A stretch of DNA of 64,000 nt from Rheum nobile (Eukaryota > Streptophyta > Magnoliopsida > Caryophyllales > Polygonaceae), in contig WOAB01000093.1 in NCBI GenBank assembly GCA_027886185.1, positions 3,596,001 to 3,660,000 of the forward strand, given 5' to 3'. The position numbers and the translations under genes were made by a program. The notes under the pieces are model-generated. The model was not told the DNA's origin. It did not search any database and worked only from the letters and a program-made list of their open reading frames with translations. Every line of letters begins with the position of its first letter. Positions within the stretch are counted from its first letter, which is position 1. Shown one piece after another: positions 13,465 through 22,869 of this stretch.

Positions 13465-13557
13465 GGGGGCTAGGAAGAAGGCGACGCCGATGGGGGCTAC
13501 GAAGAAGGCGACGCCGATGGGGGTTAGGAAGAAGGCGACGCCGATGGGGGCTACGCC
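13465..13557. repeat. 27-bp GC-rich minisatellite in the CACTA right arm
   Basis: Three full units of a 27-bp repeat built on GAAGAAGGCGACGCCGAT, plus a partial fourth. Because 27 is a multiple of three, every frame stays open through it, so overlapping frames on either strand are not evidence of a gene. Confidence 0.85.
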
Positions 13558-13739
13558 GACGAGAGCTGCGAAGAGGGAAGAAGGTGACGCCGACGAGAGC
13601 TGCGAAGAGGACGACAAAGCTAGGGCGAGAGACGATCGATCAGAGGAGGGATGGAAGATTTAATTTTTGGTCTGTTATGTGCTTTTGGACAATTTTGTAA
13701 ATTAATTTCCAAAAATTAAAAGATTAATATCATATGCCA

Positions 13740-13933
13740 ATTGTTAATGTGCCGCGCGCGTATAAAAAATATTATTATCACCTTTTTTTATCCCGGATTG
13801 TTTAGAACCGGGATATATTGTTTTCGACTTTTTGTGCCTTAATTTTTAATCACGGATATGCGGACGGTCCGTGATAAAAACGTTCCAAAATCTTTTTAAG
13901 ACAGTCCTACACATAACCGGGATAAAAAAAGGT
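13740..13933. repeat. CACTA right subterminal repeats
   Basis: Several copies of TATCCCGG / CCGGGATA and TCACGG / CCGTGATAA occur in both orientations, matching the left array. Motif density is lower than on the left. Confidence 0.75.
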
Positions 13934-13959
13934 GATAAAACACTAAATTTGTACTAGTG
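13934..13959 (-). repeat. CACTA right terminal inverted repeat
   Basis: Exact reverse complement of 2431-2456. The TSD CAG follows at 13960-13962. Confidence 0.95.
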
Positions 13960-13962
13960 CAG

Positions 13963-14126
13963 GTAGCTTTGGTTAAGGGGGAACAGAACATGGTTTCATA
14001 TGTTGCTGAGTTGAGGGGGAACTAATACTGCCTTAGTGGGAAGACTTTCTCTCCATAAACTGTCTTTATCTCGTACGTGTATGCTTTATTGTCAAGGGTG
14101 TTTGTCATCATCAAAAAGGGGGAATT
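13963..14126 (+). other. Copia 3' internal tail with polypurine tract
   Basis: The Copia sequence resumes after the CACTA TSD. It has repeated purine tracts (AAGGGGGAAC, GAGGGGGAAC) and ends in AAAAAGGGGGAATT immediately before the LTR. This is the expected priming site for plus-strand synthesis. Confidence 0.6.
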
Positions 14127-15034
14127 TGTTGAATTCATTAGGTTTTGATGGTAACAAACATTCAACTAATCTGGGTACTAAGTGTTTCATGAACAAAGAC
14201 AGTTATCTCAGGGAACCATTACAGCAAAGGATCGCAGAGGGAACAAAGCTCTGTTCATGTGCTTTGTTACCTCTCAAGGAACAACAGTGACGAACAAGAT
14301 CAAATCTGTGAATGGAAGGAAGAAATCCAGCGTGTTGAATTATGGAAACAAATCAAGAAGCACACGCTGTAAAGGATGAAATACTTCGGCGGCAAGGATT
14401 AAAGCCGATCGAGAAGATATGGAGAGAGAGAAGCCCAATTGTTTTATCTTAGGAAATCTTTCCTAAGATAAGATAATTGGAGAGAGGGGATTATATCTTA
14501 TCCGGTTATATTAATTTAAGGAATCTTTTCTTTAATTAATATAGACGGTTGGGATATTATTTCTTCAATCAAATCATATCTTCTTGTTACCTTATTTGGA
14601 GAAATCTTATCTTGTTACGATTAGGGTTTAGACGAGTTGTATTTATAGGAGTGTGGGATTCATTTCTATGTATGAACTCGGGGCATCAAACGAAAAGAAA
14701 AGAAAAAGAGAGTGAAGTGTTTGTGAGTCTTTGAGGGTTGAGTTCGATTCATCGTTGTAGAAGAGGTTTCAAATCTAGGTGGGAAGTCTAGAGGTTGAAG
14801 TCCAGGATACAAGTGTAATCGAACAAGAAATCAATAAGACAAGTAGACGCTTCAAAATCCTCTCAAGAGGAAGCTTGAAGGTAGTGGTTTTTCCTTGAGA
14901 AGCTAGTTTTGCCAATCAGGGTTTCCACTATATATCGTGAGTTCATTCGTTATCTTTCCTGCTATATTGTTCCGTTGTGCCTTCTGTGTGAACAAAGCCT
15001 TTGTTCCCTCAGACGTAACTCTAATGATCCAACA
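14127..15034 (+). repeat. Copia-type 3' LTR
   Basis: It starts TGTTGAATTC directly after the polypurine tract and ends CCAACA near 15034, giving about 908 bp with TG...CA termini. It contains a probable TATA box (TATTTATAGG near 14640) and U3 palindromes. The end was inferred from the CA dinucleotide, because the 5' LTR is outside the window and no alignment was possible. Confidence 0.65.
14444..14471. promoter_or_regulatory. Perfect 13-bp-arm palindrome in Copia LTR U3
   Basis: TTATCTTAGGAAA and its exact reverse complement are separated by TC. A second, looser dyad on TTAATTAATATA arms follows at about 14506-14542. Both lie 100-200 bp upstream of the TATA-like sequence, so they may be factor-binding sites (inference). 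Confidence 0.6.
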
Positions 15035-15382
15035 AAGAGACTATGAACTTTGGTGATCAGAAAAAAAGAGGGTTATTATGGCAGTGTAGATCCGTGAGTT
15101 GTGAAGAGAGCATGATGCGGTAATCACTGTTTTAACATTGCAGTAAGCATTGTTCTTTACCAACTTATAGTGTTGGAAAATTTTGAAAGAAGGCGGTATC
15201 GGCATTCTGTTAAGGCAACTAATGTGCATGGTCCAGCATAATGCACATAGTATACAAAGAGGGAGGTGATAGCATAAATAAAATGGGGTACCAATTTGTG
15301 GAGATAGCCATGATAAATGAAGTGTTATAGTCCAAAATACATATACATTTACAGATGTTGAAGAGCTTTCTCTCAGTTGGTG
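15035..15382. other. Unassigned sequence after the Copia LTR
   Basis: No coding region or element end was recognised. The base composition is ordinary and small minus-strand frames are unsupported. Confidence 0.3.
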
Positions 15383-15712
15383 AGTTTGGATGGAAGCATC
15401 CTTTACGAGTTGTCTGGTTGATCACATGGGTTTTATGAGTCCTGTAGCAAGCAGAATTGTTGAGGCAAAATCTGTATTGAGGTAGATGATTCATAAGAAG
15501 AGGGGGATTCCCTAAAAGAAATGTGGGATAAGAGAAATAGTGTAGAAAAGTTTGGATGGAAGCATCCTTTGCGAGTTGTCTGGTTGATCACATGGGTTTT
15601 ATGAGTCCTATAGCAAGCAGAATTGTTGAGGCAAAATCTGTATTGAGGTAGATGATTCATAAGAAGAGGGGGATTCCCTAAAAGAAATGTGGGATAAGAG
15701 AAATAGTGTAGA
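15383..15712. repeat. 166-bp tandem duplication, two near-identical units
   Basis: Units at 15383-15548 and 15549-15712 start AGTTTGGATGGAAGCATCC. They differ at about two internal positions, suggesting a recent duplication. The unit is not recognisable as part of a gene. Confidence 0.9.
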
Positions 15713-16200
15713 GTACCTTTTGAGTAAAGAAACTCGGTTTGTTTGGGAGAGAGCACTAATTTAATCAGTTGCCAGTTTGCTTTGCTTCAACAACACCAAG
15801 ATGAGAGGTCACATCACATATCAAAATCTCTAAGGTTAATGTTAAGAGAGTGATTCATATCTATTCATTTTAAAGATTAGAAATTGGCTTAAAACAAGAG
15901 TTAAATAATCGCCAAAGATATTTTTGATGTTTTTGCAAATGGTGGGTTCAATTTGGATGATCTCCTACCAGAATCACTATACCATGAATTATGAATCTGT
16001 AATTTCATATTGATTTCATAACAACTCTACTTTGATCTTGGAATTTGTTTGAAATGACTAACTCTGATGAATGGACTCTTTTTTTACCCCACTAAACTTT
16101 CTCATCTATTTTCCTTTGTTGCTTGGTTTGGATTTCCGTTGCCTGTGTTTTCTCTTTGTCTCTTTGGAGGAAGATGGAAGACACAAACACCATTGTAAAC
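15713..16200. other. Unassigned sequence flanking a LINE
   Basis: Nothing was recognised here. The stretch ends at the poly-A tail of the minus-strand LINE. Confidence 0.3.
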
Positions 16201-16544
16201 TTTTTTTTTTATTACAGGGAAACACTAGGACCATCAAAATCAGATGGCAGTCCTAAATCATCCCAATGGATGATCTTTACAAACTTGGTACCAAAGAAGT
16301 CAAAAGAAGAGTTCAAATTTGTGAACTCATATCTAGATTCAGATGGAGTATAAAGTGACTGATGCGACTGAGTAGCCGGGGTGAAGAGAAGGATTTGTTG
16401 AAACTTGTACAGAACCGGTGGAGGAAGAAGATGACCGACGAGGAAATCCGCTGCACAGTTTGCCTCCTGGAAGCAGTGGTGAACCTGGAATGAAGCAAAA
16501 GACGACAAAAGCACAACAATATCTTGAATAATTGTGTGTATTTC

Positions 16545-18055
16545 TGATAAGCACTACTTTGCAGGGCTTAAGTAAGAGTCATTAGAGGTTTTATTGGTGC
16601 CATTCGGGTAGATTTAGATACATTCATGTGTATGGCGTTTGGGGGCGAAGTTGGTGTACTTGGAGGTGTTTGAGCGGTTTTGGATATCATATGAGACACT
16701 GAGGAAGAAACCACATGAGAAGACGAGGAATAGGAATGCAATGAAGAGTAGAAGAACCATATGCTGAATTCAATTGGTTCGTTCTCTCTACTCCGATGTC
16801 CAAATGGAGTGATTCCAATTCGAGGAGTTAGATTTTGAAGTCTACTGCAAGTCCTCAAAATATGAGCGTGATCCGAGTTGGGAATCAAAAGTTATGGCGT
16901 TTTTACGGAAGTGTCGCAGGAGCTGAACCGAAGAACGGCGACCGCCGTAATTACGGCGCCCGCCGTGAACCTTACGGCGCCCGCCGCAATTGGCTTTCCA
17001 CCAACCTTGGCTACGAAGTGACCATGGCGCCCGCCGTTTAATTACGGCGCCCGCCGTTTAATTACGGCGCCCGCCGTTTAATTGCAGCGCCCGCCGTGGA
17101 GGTTGCGGCGCCCGCCGCCGCTGTCAGAAGCCCACCGAGTCCGTTTTCCTTATTTGTTTTATTTCGGATTATTTTATTATTTTTTATTATTTCGTTTTAG
17201 GTTAACTTAGCTTTATTTCCTTTAGTATTTAAGGGTTGAGAAGAGGCTTGTTTGCCAATCTTCGTTTTTCTCTTGAACCCTAATTTCCTTTTATACGTTA
17301 TGAAGAACTAAGCATCCTTGGCTTAGTCAGACGCTGAAACTTTCGTTTGGATTAAGTTGTGAGATTCTTGTTCTTAATCTATTGCATGGTTTTTATCTTT
17401 CTCTTGCTTAAGTTGCTTATGATTGATATTGATAATCTCTATTTGGACGCAACTAGGGTTTGTTGTTATTGATTGATTGTTAGATCTAGATTGTTACTGG
17501 TTGAGCATATCTATTTCAGAGTAGCAACTGCATTGTACTAGTATCTGGTTGTGCTAGTCTTATGCATAAGAGAATTGATTTACATTCTAGGATAAAAGCT
17601 GGTTGTTTTATGCTAGAATTGTATCCAACTATATTCCTATCCGTAAAGCTGCTGTTAAACTGAATCTTGATAGTTTCAGGGTTGTTTAATTAGTTAGTGC
17701 TAATAGTATCTGGTTGTGCTATTAGTTATATTTGAAAAGGAATTGGAATCACCATTGCATGAGCTTTTGAATGAATATCTATGATCAACTTGTCATATGA
17801 ATAGTGGATGTTGTTTGACTAAGTGTTTTCCCCATCACTGATTTCATCATATTTTACTTTGTTTACGTTTGCATGCTTAGATTACTTAAACTCACAAAAC
17901 CCCCCTTTTGGTTACTTTGGATTGACATACAAATTGCATATTAAGATAGAATTCGCCTCCCTGTGGATTCGACCTTTACTTACCTACGACTACGGTTTAA
18001 GGTTTGTTTGGATATTTTGCATAGTAGGAATTAGAACGACAAATTCCTGTTATCA
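16545..18055 (+). mobile_element. Solo LTR of the Athila-like family at 29718-36779
   Basis: It starts TGATAAGCACTACTTTG and ends CCTGTTATCA, the same termini as the LTRs at 29718-31096 and 35434-36779, and is alignable to them throughout by eye. It is flanked by a perfect 5-bp TSD, ATTTC (16540-16544 and 18056-18060). At about 1.5 kb it is longer than the 1.35-1.38 kb LTRs of the full element. Solo LTRs arise by recombination between the two LTRs. It interrupts the LINE RNase H. Confidence 0.93.
16934..17127. repeat. Cluster of eight ACGGCG-N2-CGCCGT dyads in the solo LTR
   Basis: Eight copies or close variants occur in about 190 bp, spaced irregularly; four of the later ones are separated by the short linker TTAATT. 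The N2 spacer is CC or AC. The same dyad recurs elsewhere in this family. Confidence 0.9.
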
Positions 18056-19640
18056 ATTTCCATGGAATTTTCCATATACCTCTAATGGAGTTAATAACAA
18101 CTAAATTGTCCCCCTCAACAATTAAGTGAGGTAAGTGAAGGCGAGCTGCTTGCTGTATACCAGAGAGAGCAGCAAGCGCCTCAATTCAGAGTGGAGATGT
18201 AGGTACGATGGAGACCTGATGGAAAGAGATAAGTTGTCCACTGTTATTGCGAATGACGTGTCCTATGTTACAACTGCCGTCATTTTTCCGAGAACCATCG
18301 AAGTTGACCTTGAACCAATCTTGGGGTGGTTTTTTCCATGTTCGATTTGACGGGCGTAATCGGCTATGCCTAACATGAGGTTTTGGCATGGGGGTGGTAA
18401 GTGTGAACCACTCATGGAAGTGGTAAAAGGCTTGGCTAGCTGGACATGTGGATGGGGTCACTGTCTTGGGGTGGAAGAGAATGTTGTTTCGATATGTCCA
18501 AATAGTTCACCAAAGAAAGAGGAGTGGAACATGTGACTTGTTAGCATGGCGAAAGAAATCAAAGTTATGAACAAAGTCATTGTTGCTGTTTAGGGTAAAT
18601 GTACAAAGCAATTTAGATTCAAACTTATTAATCTTGGAGACAGTAAAGGGACAAGTGAAGAAAAGATGGTTTTGTTCTTCGTTGTGAAAGTTACAGAGTG
18701 AACATGTAGCTGGGACAGTGGAAAAGTGCCGGTTATAACGTTATGTGGTCGGCAAGCCATCCATCAGACATTTCCAGATGAAGTTCTGGATTGTTGGCGG
18801 TATTTTAAGTTTCCAAAGTCAGATTAGTGAGTCTGATTGAGGTATTGTTGTACAAGTTTGAGTAATTATGCGGGATGATTTAACTGTGAATTTTCCGTCA
18901 GAATTCGGTGTCCATACAAGTTTATCTTCAGTAGGTGTCAATGGAATATAAACTGCCAGTATTTTACTGATAATATGCGTAGGTAAAATGGATTGCAACC
19001 TTGACACATCCCATTCAAGGGTAGGAGTAATGAAAGAAGACACAATAATTAATGGGTCAGTGTTGTTGTTATAATATGGAAATAATTGACAATCATGAAT
19101 CTAGGAGTCAGACCAGAACTTGGCCTTGTGCCCGTTTCCAATCTCCCATCCTAGTCCCTTTCTGAAGTCGGATCGTAGGTGTAGCAGCCTGGAGAAATGC
19201 CAAGATTGTTTTGGCTTTGACTTGTAGGAGAATAAGTCGGAGGTCCGAAGATATTTCTTTGAGATTAATTTGGTCCATATGTTTTCAGGCTCAGTGAGTA
19301 CTTTCCATAGTAATTTCATTTGTAAAGCTTTGTTGAGATCAACTGCTTTGTGAAACCTGAGGCCACCATAAGCTTTAGGTTTGTAGATGGATACCCAGCT
19401 AAGCAAATGCCGATGTTTGGGATTATTTTTGTTCCAGAAGAAGTCCTTCAATATTTTGTCATTGCATACTCTAGTATGAAGTAAAAAACTTTGCATTAAG
19501 TAGTTGACAGTGGAAAAGAGATTGGACTAAAGGAGGACTGCTCTACCTGCTTGAGACAAGGAGTTTGTCTTCCATTTTGATAATTGTTTTTTCATTTTTT
19601 GCAAATACATTGCAGACTTTGATCATGGAATCTTTAGCAA

Positions 19641-20560
19641 ATCTCTTTAAAATATTATTATATTATACTAACAGATTTGAGATGATCCACTATGGTTCTA
19701 CTTTGGAACCTATTGCAGGAACATCTCTCTATTGAGAAGAACATGAAGATAGATTAGATTCTTCATTTGTTGAAAGTGAGGATTACTCAAATTAAGCAAG
19801 AAATGAGGAGTAGATGGAGGAAAGAAACATCATCAAAGCTTCCTATCGTGGAATAACTATGACAACTCCTTAAGAGATTATCAGATTATCAAGTTGGTTA
19901 CTGGCTTCCTTGGTTTCTTTCTTGTTTTTAGGAAAAATAAAGTTGGTAATAATATCTCGATATTGATTGTTTATCTGCTTAAAAACTACATTGATCCTGC
20001 TCCCACTTTACCATAATCACTCCCTTGACGTTATTCTCTTGGATTTTTTTTTGTTTCGGAATTATTGCTTGTTATGCAATGAGAAATTTGATAATGCTAA
20101 ATTTATCATGACTATATTTTTTTGGAGAACTACAATGTCTTTGCATCACTTTGTTCATTTACTTGATCTCATCTTGCTAACCCTTCATGATGACTATTGA
20201 TCTTAGCATCCTCTTCTTTGGAGGTTACACTGTTATACCTTTCTTATTGCCTACAAACTTTCTTCTTACTAGTGAATATGATTTGGAGTTTGACTCTAAC
20301 CTGCAATTTTATGTAGATAATGAAACCTTTACTAGATTGGATTACTACAATTTTACTTGTTTTTATTACAATCATTACCTATAAAATGAATATAACCTCC
20401 TATATCAAGGAAATCTTCTATCCAATGTATAATTTTTTGAACCAAATGGATAATAACAAATCCCCTAGTTCTATATCTCTCTACTTGGTTAACGAGAAAA
20501 AGACCCTTAAAGTTATAATATACTTTTTAATAAGATTGAAAACATGATCCACACTGAACC
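19641..20560. other. AT-rich interval between two LINEs
   Basis: Small plus-strand frames at 19967-20200 and 20187-20384 are rich in Leu, Phe and Tyr and are not recognisable. They may be debris of ORF1 of the LINE downstream, but I see no zinc knuckle or other diagnostic motif. Confidence 0.3.
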
Positions 20561-20704
20561 GACTGGAAGCAACATCATTATGGGTGAGGAGCCCAAAAAT
20601 AATGGTAAATCCAGCTTGAACATTCTCCTACACCATCTTGAAATAAACAATGAATTGATGACTAGAAAGGGAACAAACTTCTATACTAATAAGTTTAATT
20701 AAGA

Positions 20705-21442
20705 AGATTAACTTTTGAAATTGTAGAGGTATAGGGTGAAAAACTTTCTAAACGGATATTGAAACTTTTTTGTAAAATAGAACATATACAAGTTATTGCT
20801 ATTTTGGAAACACAAAATGATAAGCCACCAAATGAAACAACGTGGAAAAAAAGTAGACTTTGACCAATGTTCTTTCTCCCCAACCATCGATATGTCTGGT
20901 GAAATGTGTATTCCATGGAAAAATTACCAATTTACTAATGAAATAATTAATACGGCACATCAAGACAAACAATTCATATGCCTAAAATACTCAAACTTAG
21001 AACTTGATCAAATTCTCTTCATTATTTTTATTTATGCACTTCCCTAAGAAAATGAGAAAGAAGAATTTTGGAAACTTATTATCTTTCGTAGTGTAATTGT
21101 AATATTCCATGTATCATTATGCGAGACCTGAATGGAAAACAAGATCTAAGAGAAAAAAAGGGAGAAACTGACCCAAATCCAGGTCGATTTAATAGAATAA
21201 TACACTTCAAAAATGAATGTGAACTATTTGATATCCTATGAGCGATAATAAATTCACTTGGAGAAAAAAAGATTTGAAATAAACAACATCTATGAAGAAC
21301 TTGATAGATCCCTAGTTCATCACCAGATTCTGCAATGGTTTCCAGATATGCAGACTTTAAAACCCACAATCATGTATTTATGACATCTGATCATTGTCCT
21401 ATTTCCTTAGACTTAAAGCAACCTACTTGTTTTAAAGGTAGA
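20705..21442 (+). pseudogene. LINE apurinic-like endonuclease remnant
   Basis: Short blocks in shifting frames give INF-NCRGIG at the start, then VIAILETQNDKPPNETTWKK near 20790-20850, KFTWRKK and IYEELDRSLVHHQILQWF near 21250-21345. It ends with TSDHCPISLDLKQPTCFKG directly at the LTR insertion. These match the order of plant LINE endonucleases, including the SDHCPI catalytic motif. The protein is broken by many frameshifts. Confidence 0.7.
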
Positions 21443-22063
21443 TGATGCGACCCTGCCCTCCATGGCGGCCATAGAACAAGAAGCCATGACCATGAGCTCA
21501 GAAGGGCCAAGTACGAAGACCGCAATCTTCGTCACACTACTAGCATCGAGTACAGAGACCGCGAGCCTTCGTCATACTTCTCGCATATGGTACAGAGACC
21601 GCAATCTCCTTCAAGCGTCTCCAGCCAAGGCCAGGGATCACGTTCTATCTCAAGATCCTCGCCTCCAGCCCAGTCCAGAGATCGCGTTCTATCTCAAGAT
21701 CCTCGCCATCATCATTGAACGCGTTCTTTGAATTATTTTGTATTTATTGAACATAATTATTTTCAGTATTTTCTTTTAGGTGTGTGTTCCACGCGTGTCG
21801 CGTGGGCCAACCCATTAAGCGAGACTCGGCCCATCTGAGTCCTGCTATCTCCTATAAAAGGTCATCTCGACCTTCTGTACTAGGTTACGTCTAATTTTGA
21901 ATCAAAGCTTAAGTTGAGAGATCGCTTCCGCCATCACCATACCACCATAAATCATCGCGTTATTCCCCTCACGCGACGCATTCCACTCATTCAACCACTG
22001 AAGTGACTCGTGCGACTTCCCATTAAGATCATCGATCCGACATTCACAAGCAGGAACGCATCA
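21443..22063 (+). repeat. 5' LTR of the chromovirus-like element
   Basis: 621 bp, with a clear TATA box (CTATAAAAGG, about 21851-21861). Relative to the 3' LTR it lacks about 184 bp after GTTGAGAG; the missing block begins CCTATCGCC and the sequence resumes at ATCGCTTCCGCC. This is a deletion in one LTR or an insertion in the other, after integration. Confidence 0.92.
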
Positions 22064-22065
22064 AC

Positions 22066-22077
22066 TGGTATCAGAGC
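22066..22077 (+). promoter_or_regulatory. Primer-binding site, initiator tRNA-Met type
   Basis: TGGTATCAGAGC lies two bases after the 5' LTR. It matches the commonest plant LTR-element primer site, complementary to the 3' end of tRNA-iMet. Confidence 0.9.
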
Positions 22078-22869
22078 CTTTGGTCTTGTAAGTCGCTTGT
22101 CAAGTCTCACTTATTCACAATTTTTCTTCCCCATCATCCTTGCTTCCGCGTTTGTCAATTTTTTTTTTCTCTTCAAACACATGCTTGTCCAATCGGTTTC
22201 TACAAGAGAATCTCTTGGCCGATAATTGCTTGATCAACGCGTGAAAATAGTGTGATTTGTGTGCATGAAATCTACGTAATTGATTGCTTGATTTCTTTAA
22301 TTAATTGCTTAAATTTAGCAAGCATATCTTGCCATATTTTCTTGTGTTGACCGCCATAAATCTGCATTAAATCTTCTCTCTTCTATCGCGTAGATCTCGC
22401 GATTTCTTTCCATAAGTTACTTAGCCGTTTATTTTATTTTGTTTCATTTAATTCTTATCTGATCTTCAATCAAAGACTAAGATCTCGGATTTGAATTTCA
22501 AACTCAACAAAAAGAAGAAGTCAAAGTCGCATTTCAAAAAAAAAAAAAAAGAACGCGACAATAAAAAAAAAGAAGTAAAGCCAAAATAAGACAACCTTCT
22601 TCCCTCAACGGCTAGGCTCATCTTCTTCATCTCTCCACCGTCTAGTGTCACACTTGAAGGTGTGTCGTGTGTGTACGCGTTGTTTACGTACGAGGTTAGG
22701 ACTTCTTTCTTTTGGTTTCGTTTGCTTTTGTGCTTGCATATCACATTTGCTTTGCTTGCCTTTAGCCGCCCTCACGGCCAAAAGAACGCGCCCTCCTACG
22801 TGAACAATTGTTACTTGCTAGTTGCTTGCTTGCTCTCTGGTTTTGTTGCTTTTGTTCATTTTTACTTGG
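22078..22869 (+). other. 5' untranslated leader of the chromovirus-like element
   Basis: About 0.8 kb, T- and A-rich, containing an A-run near 22536-22550. No coding function was seen. Confidence 0.5.

Larger units (their letters stand above)
2431..13959 (-). mobile_element. CACTA (En/Spm) DNA transposon, complete ends, about 11.5 kb
   Basis: Both ends read CACTAGTACA inward and are perfect inverted repeats for 26 bp. The element is flanked by the 3-bp duplication CAG (2428-2430 and 13960-13962), the TSD size expected of this superfamily. Subterminal arrays of a TATCACGGTT-like motif lie at both ends. Two transposase-type genes run on the minus strand (8499-11730 and 3410-7534). The element sits in the 3' internal region of a Copia element, whose sequence resumes at 13963. 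The coding regions carry stops and frameshifts, so this copy is unlikely to be autonomous, although its perfect TIRs mean it could still be mobilised in trans (inference). Confidence 0.95.
1..15034 (+). mobile_element. Copia-type LTR retrotransposon, 3' part, truncated by window edge and split by a CACTA element
   Basis: The left edge lies inside a gag-like frame, and the element runs to a 3' LTR at 14127-15034. Between them lie a non-coding stretch with G-rich, polypurine-like tracts (AAAAGGGGG at about 2341 and 2413, AAAAAGGGGG before the LTR) and the CACTA insertion at 2431-13959. This run of purine tracts before the LTR resembles SIRE-type plant Copia elements from general knowledge, but no reverse transcriptase or integrase is present to confirm the lineage. 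The short coding content suggests an internally deleted, non-autonomous copy. The 5' LTR lies outside the window. Confidence 0.65.
16212..19620 (-). pseudogene. LINE reverse transcriptase C-terminus, zinc-binding region and RNase H
   Basis: Read on the minus strand from 19620 downwards: LSKWKTNSLSQAGRAVLL (RT thumb), then an open block 19496-19101 with ILKDFFWNKNN and GGLRFHKAVDLNKALQMKLL. Next comes 19043-18819 with LVWTPNSDGKFTVKS and a zf-RVT-like CSLCNFHNEEQNHLFFTCPF near 18720-18640. RNase H starts at WFKVNFDGSRKNDGSCNIGH (about 18335-18270). It is interrupted by the solo LTR and resumes with FQVHHCFQEANCAADFL (about 16490-16440), ending at the stop at 16212. Without the LTR, the junction reads IVEGDNLVVINSIRGIWKI, a normal RNase H core. 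Several frameshifts make it a pseudogene. Confidence 0.8.
16201..19640 (-). mobile_element. LINE (plant L1/RTE-like with RNase H), minus strand, 5'-truncated, split by a solo LTR
   Basis: The 3' end is a poly-A tail seen as a T-run at 16201-16210, directly after the RNase H stop codon. Coding remnants extend to about 19620, where reverse-transcriptase thumb sequence begins; endonuclease and RT palm are missing, so the copy is 5'-truncated. A solo LTR occupies 16545-18055. No TSD was found for the LINE itself. Confidence 0.8.

Noticed and set aside
13327..13617. A hydrophobic minus-strand frame with VAPIGVAFF repeats
   Set aside because: Produced by the 27-bp minisatellite; no recognisable protein.
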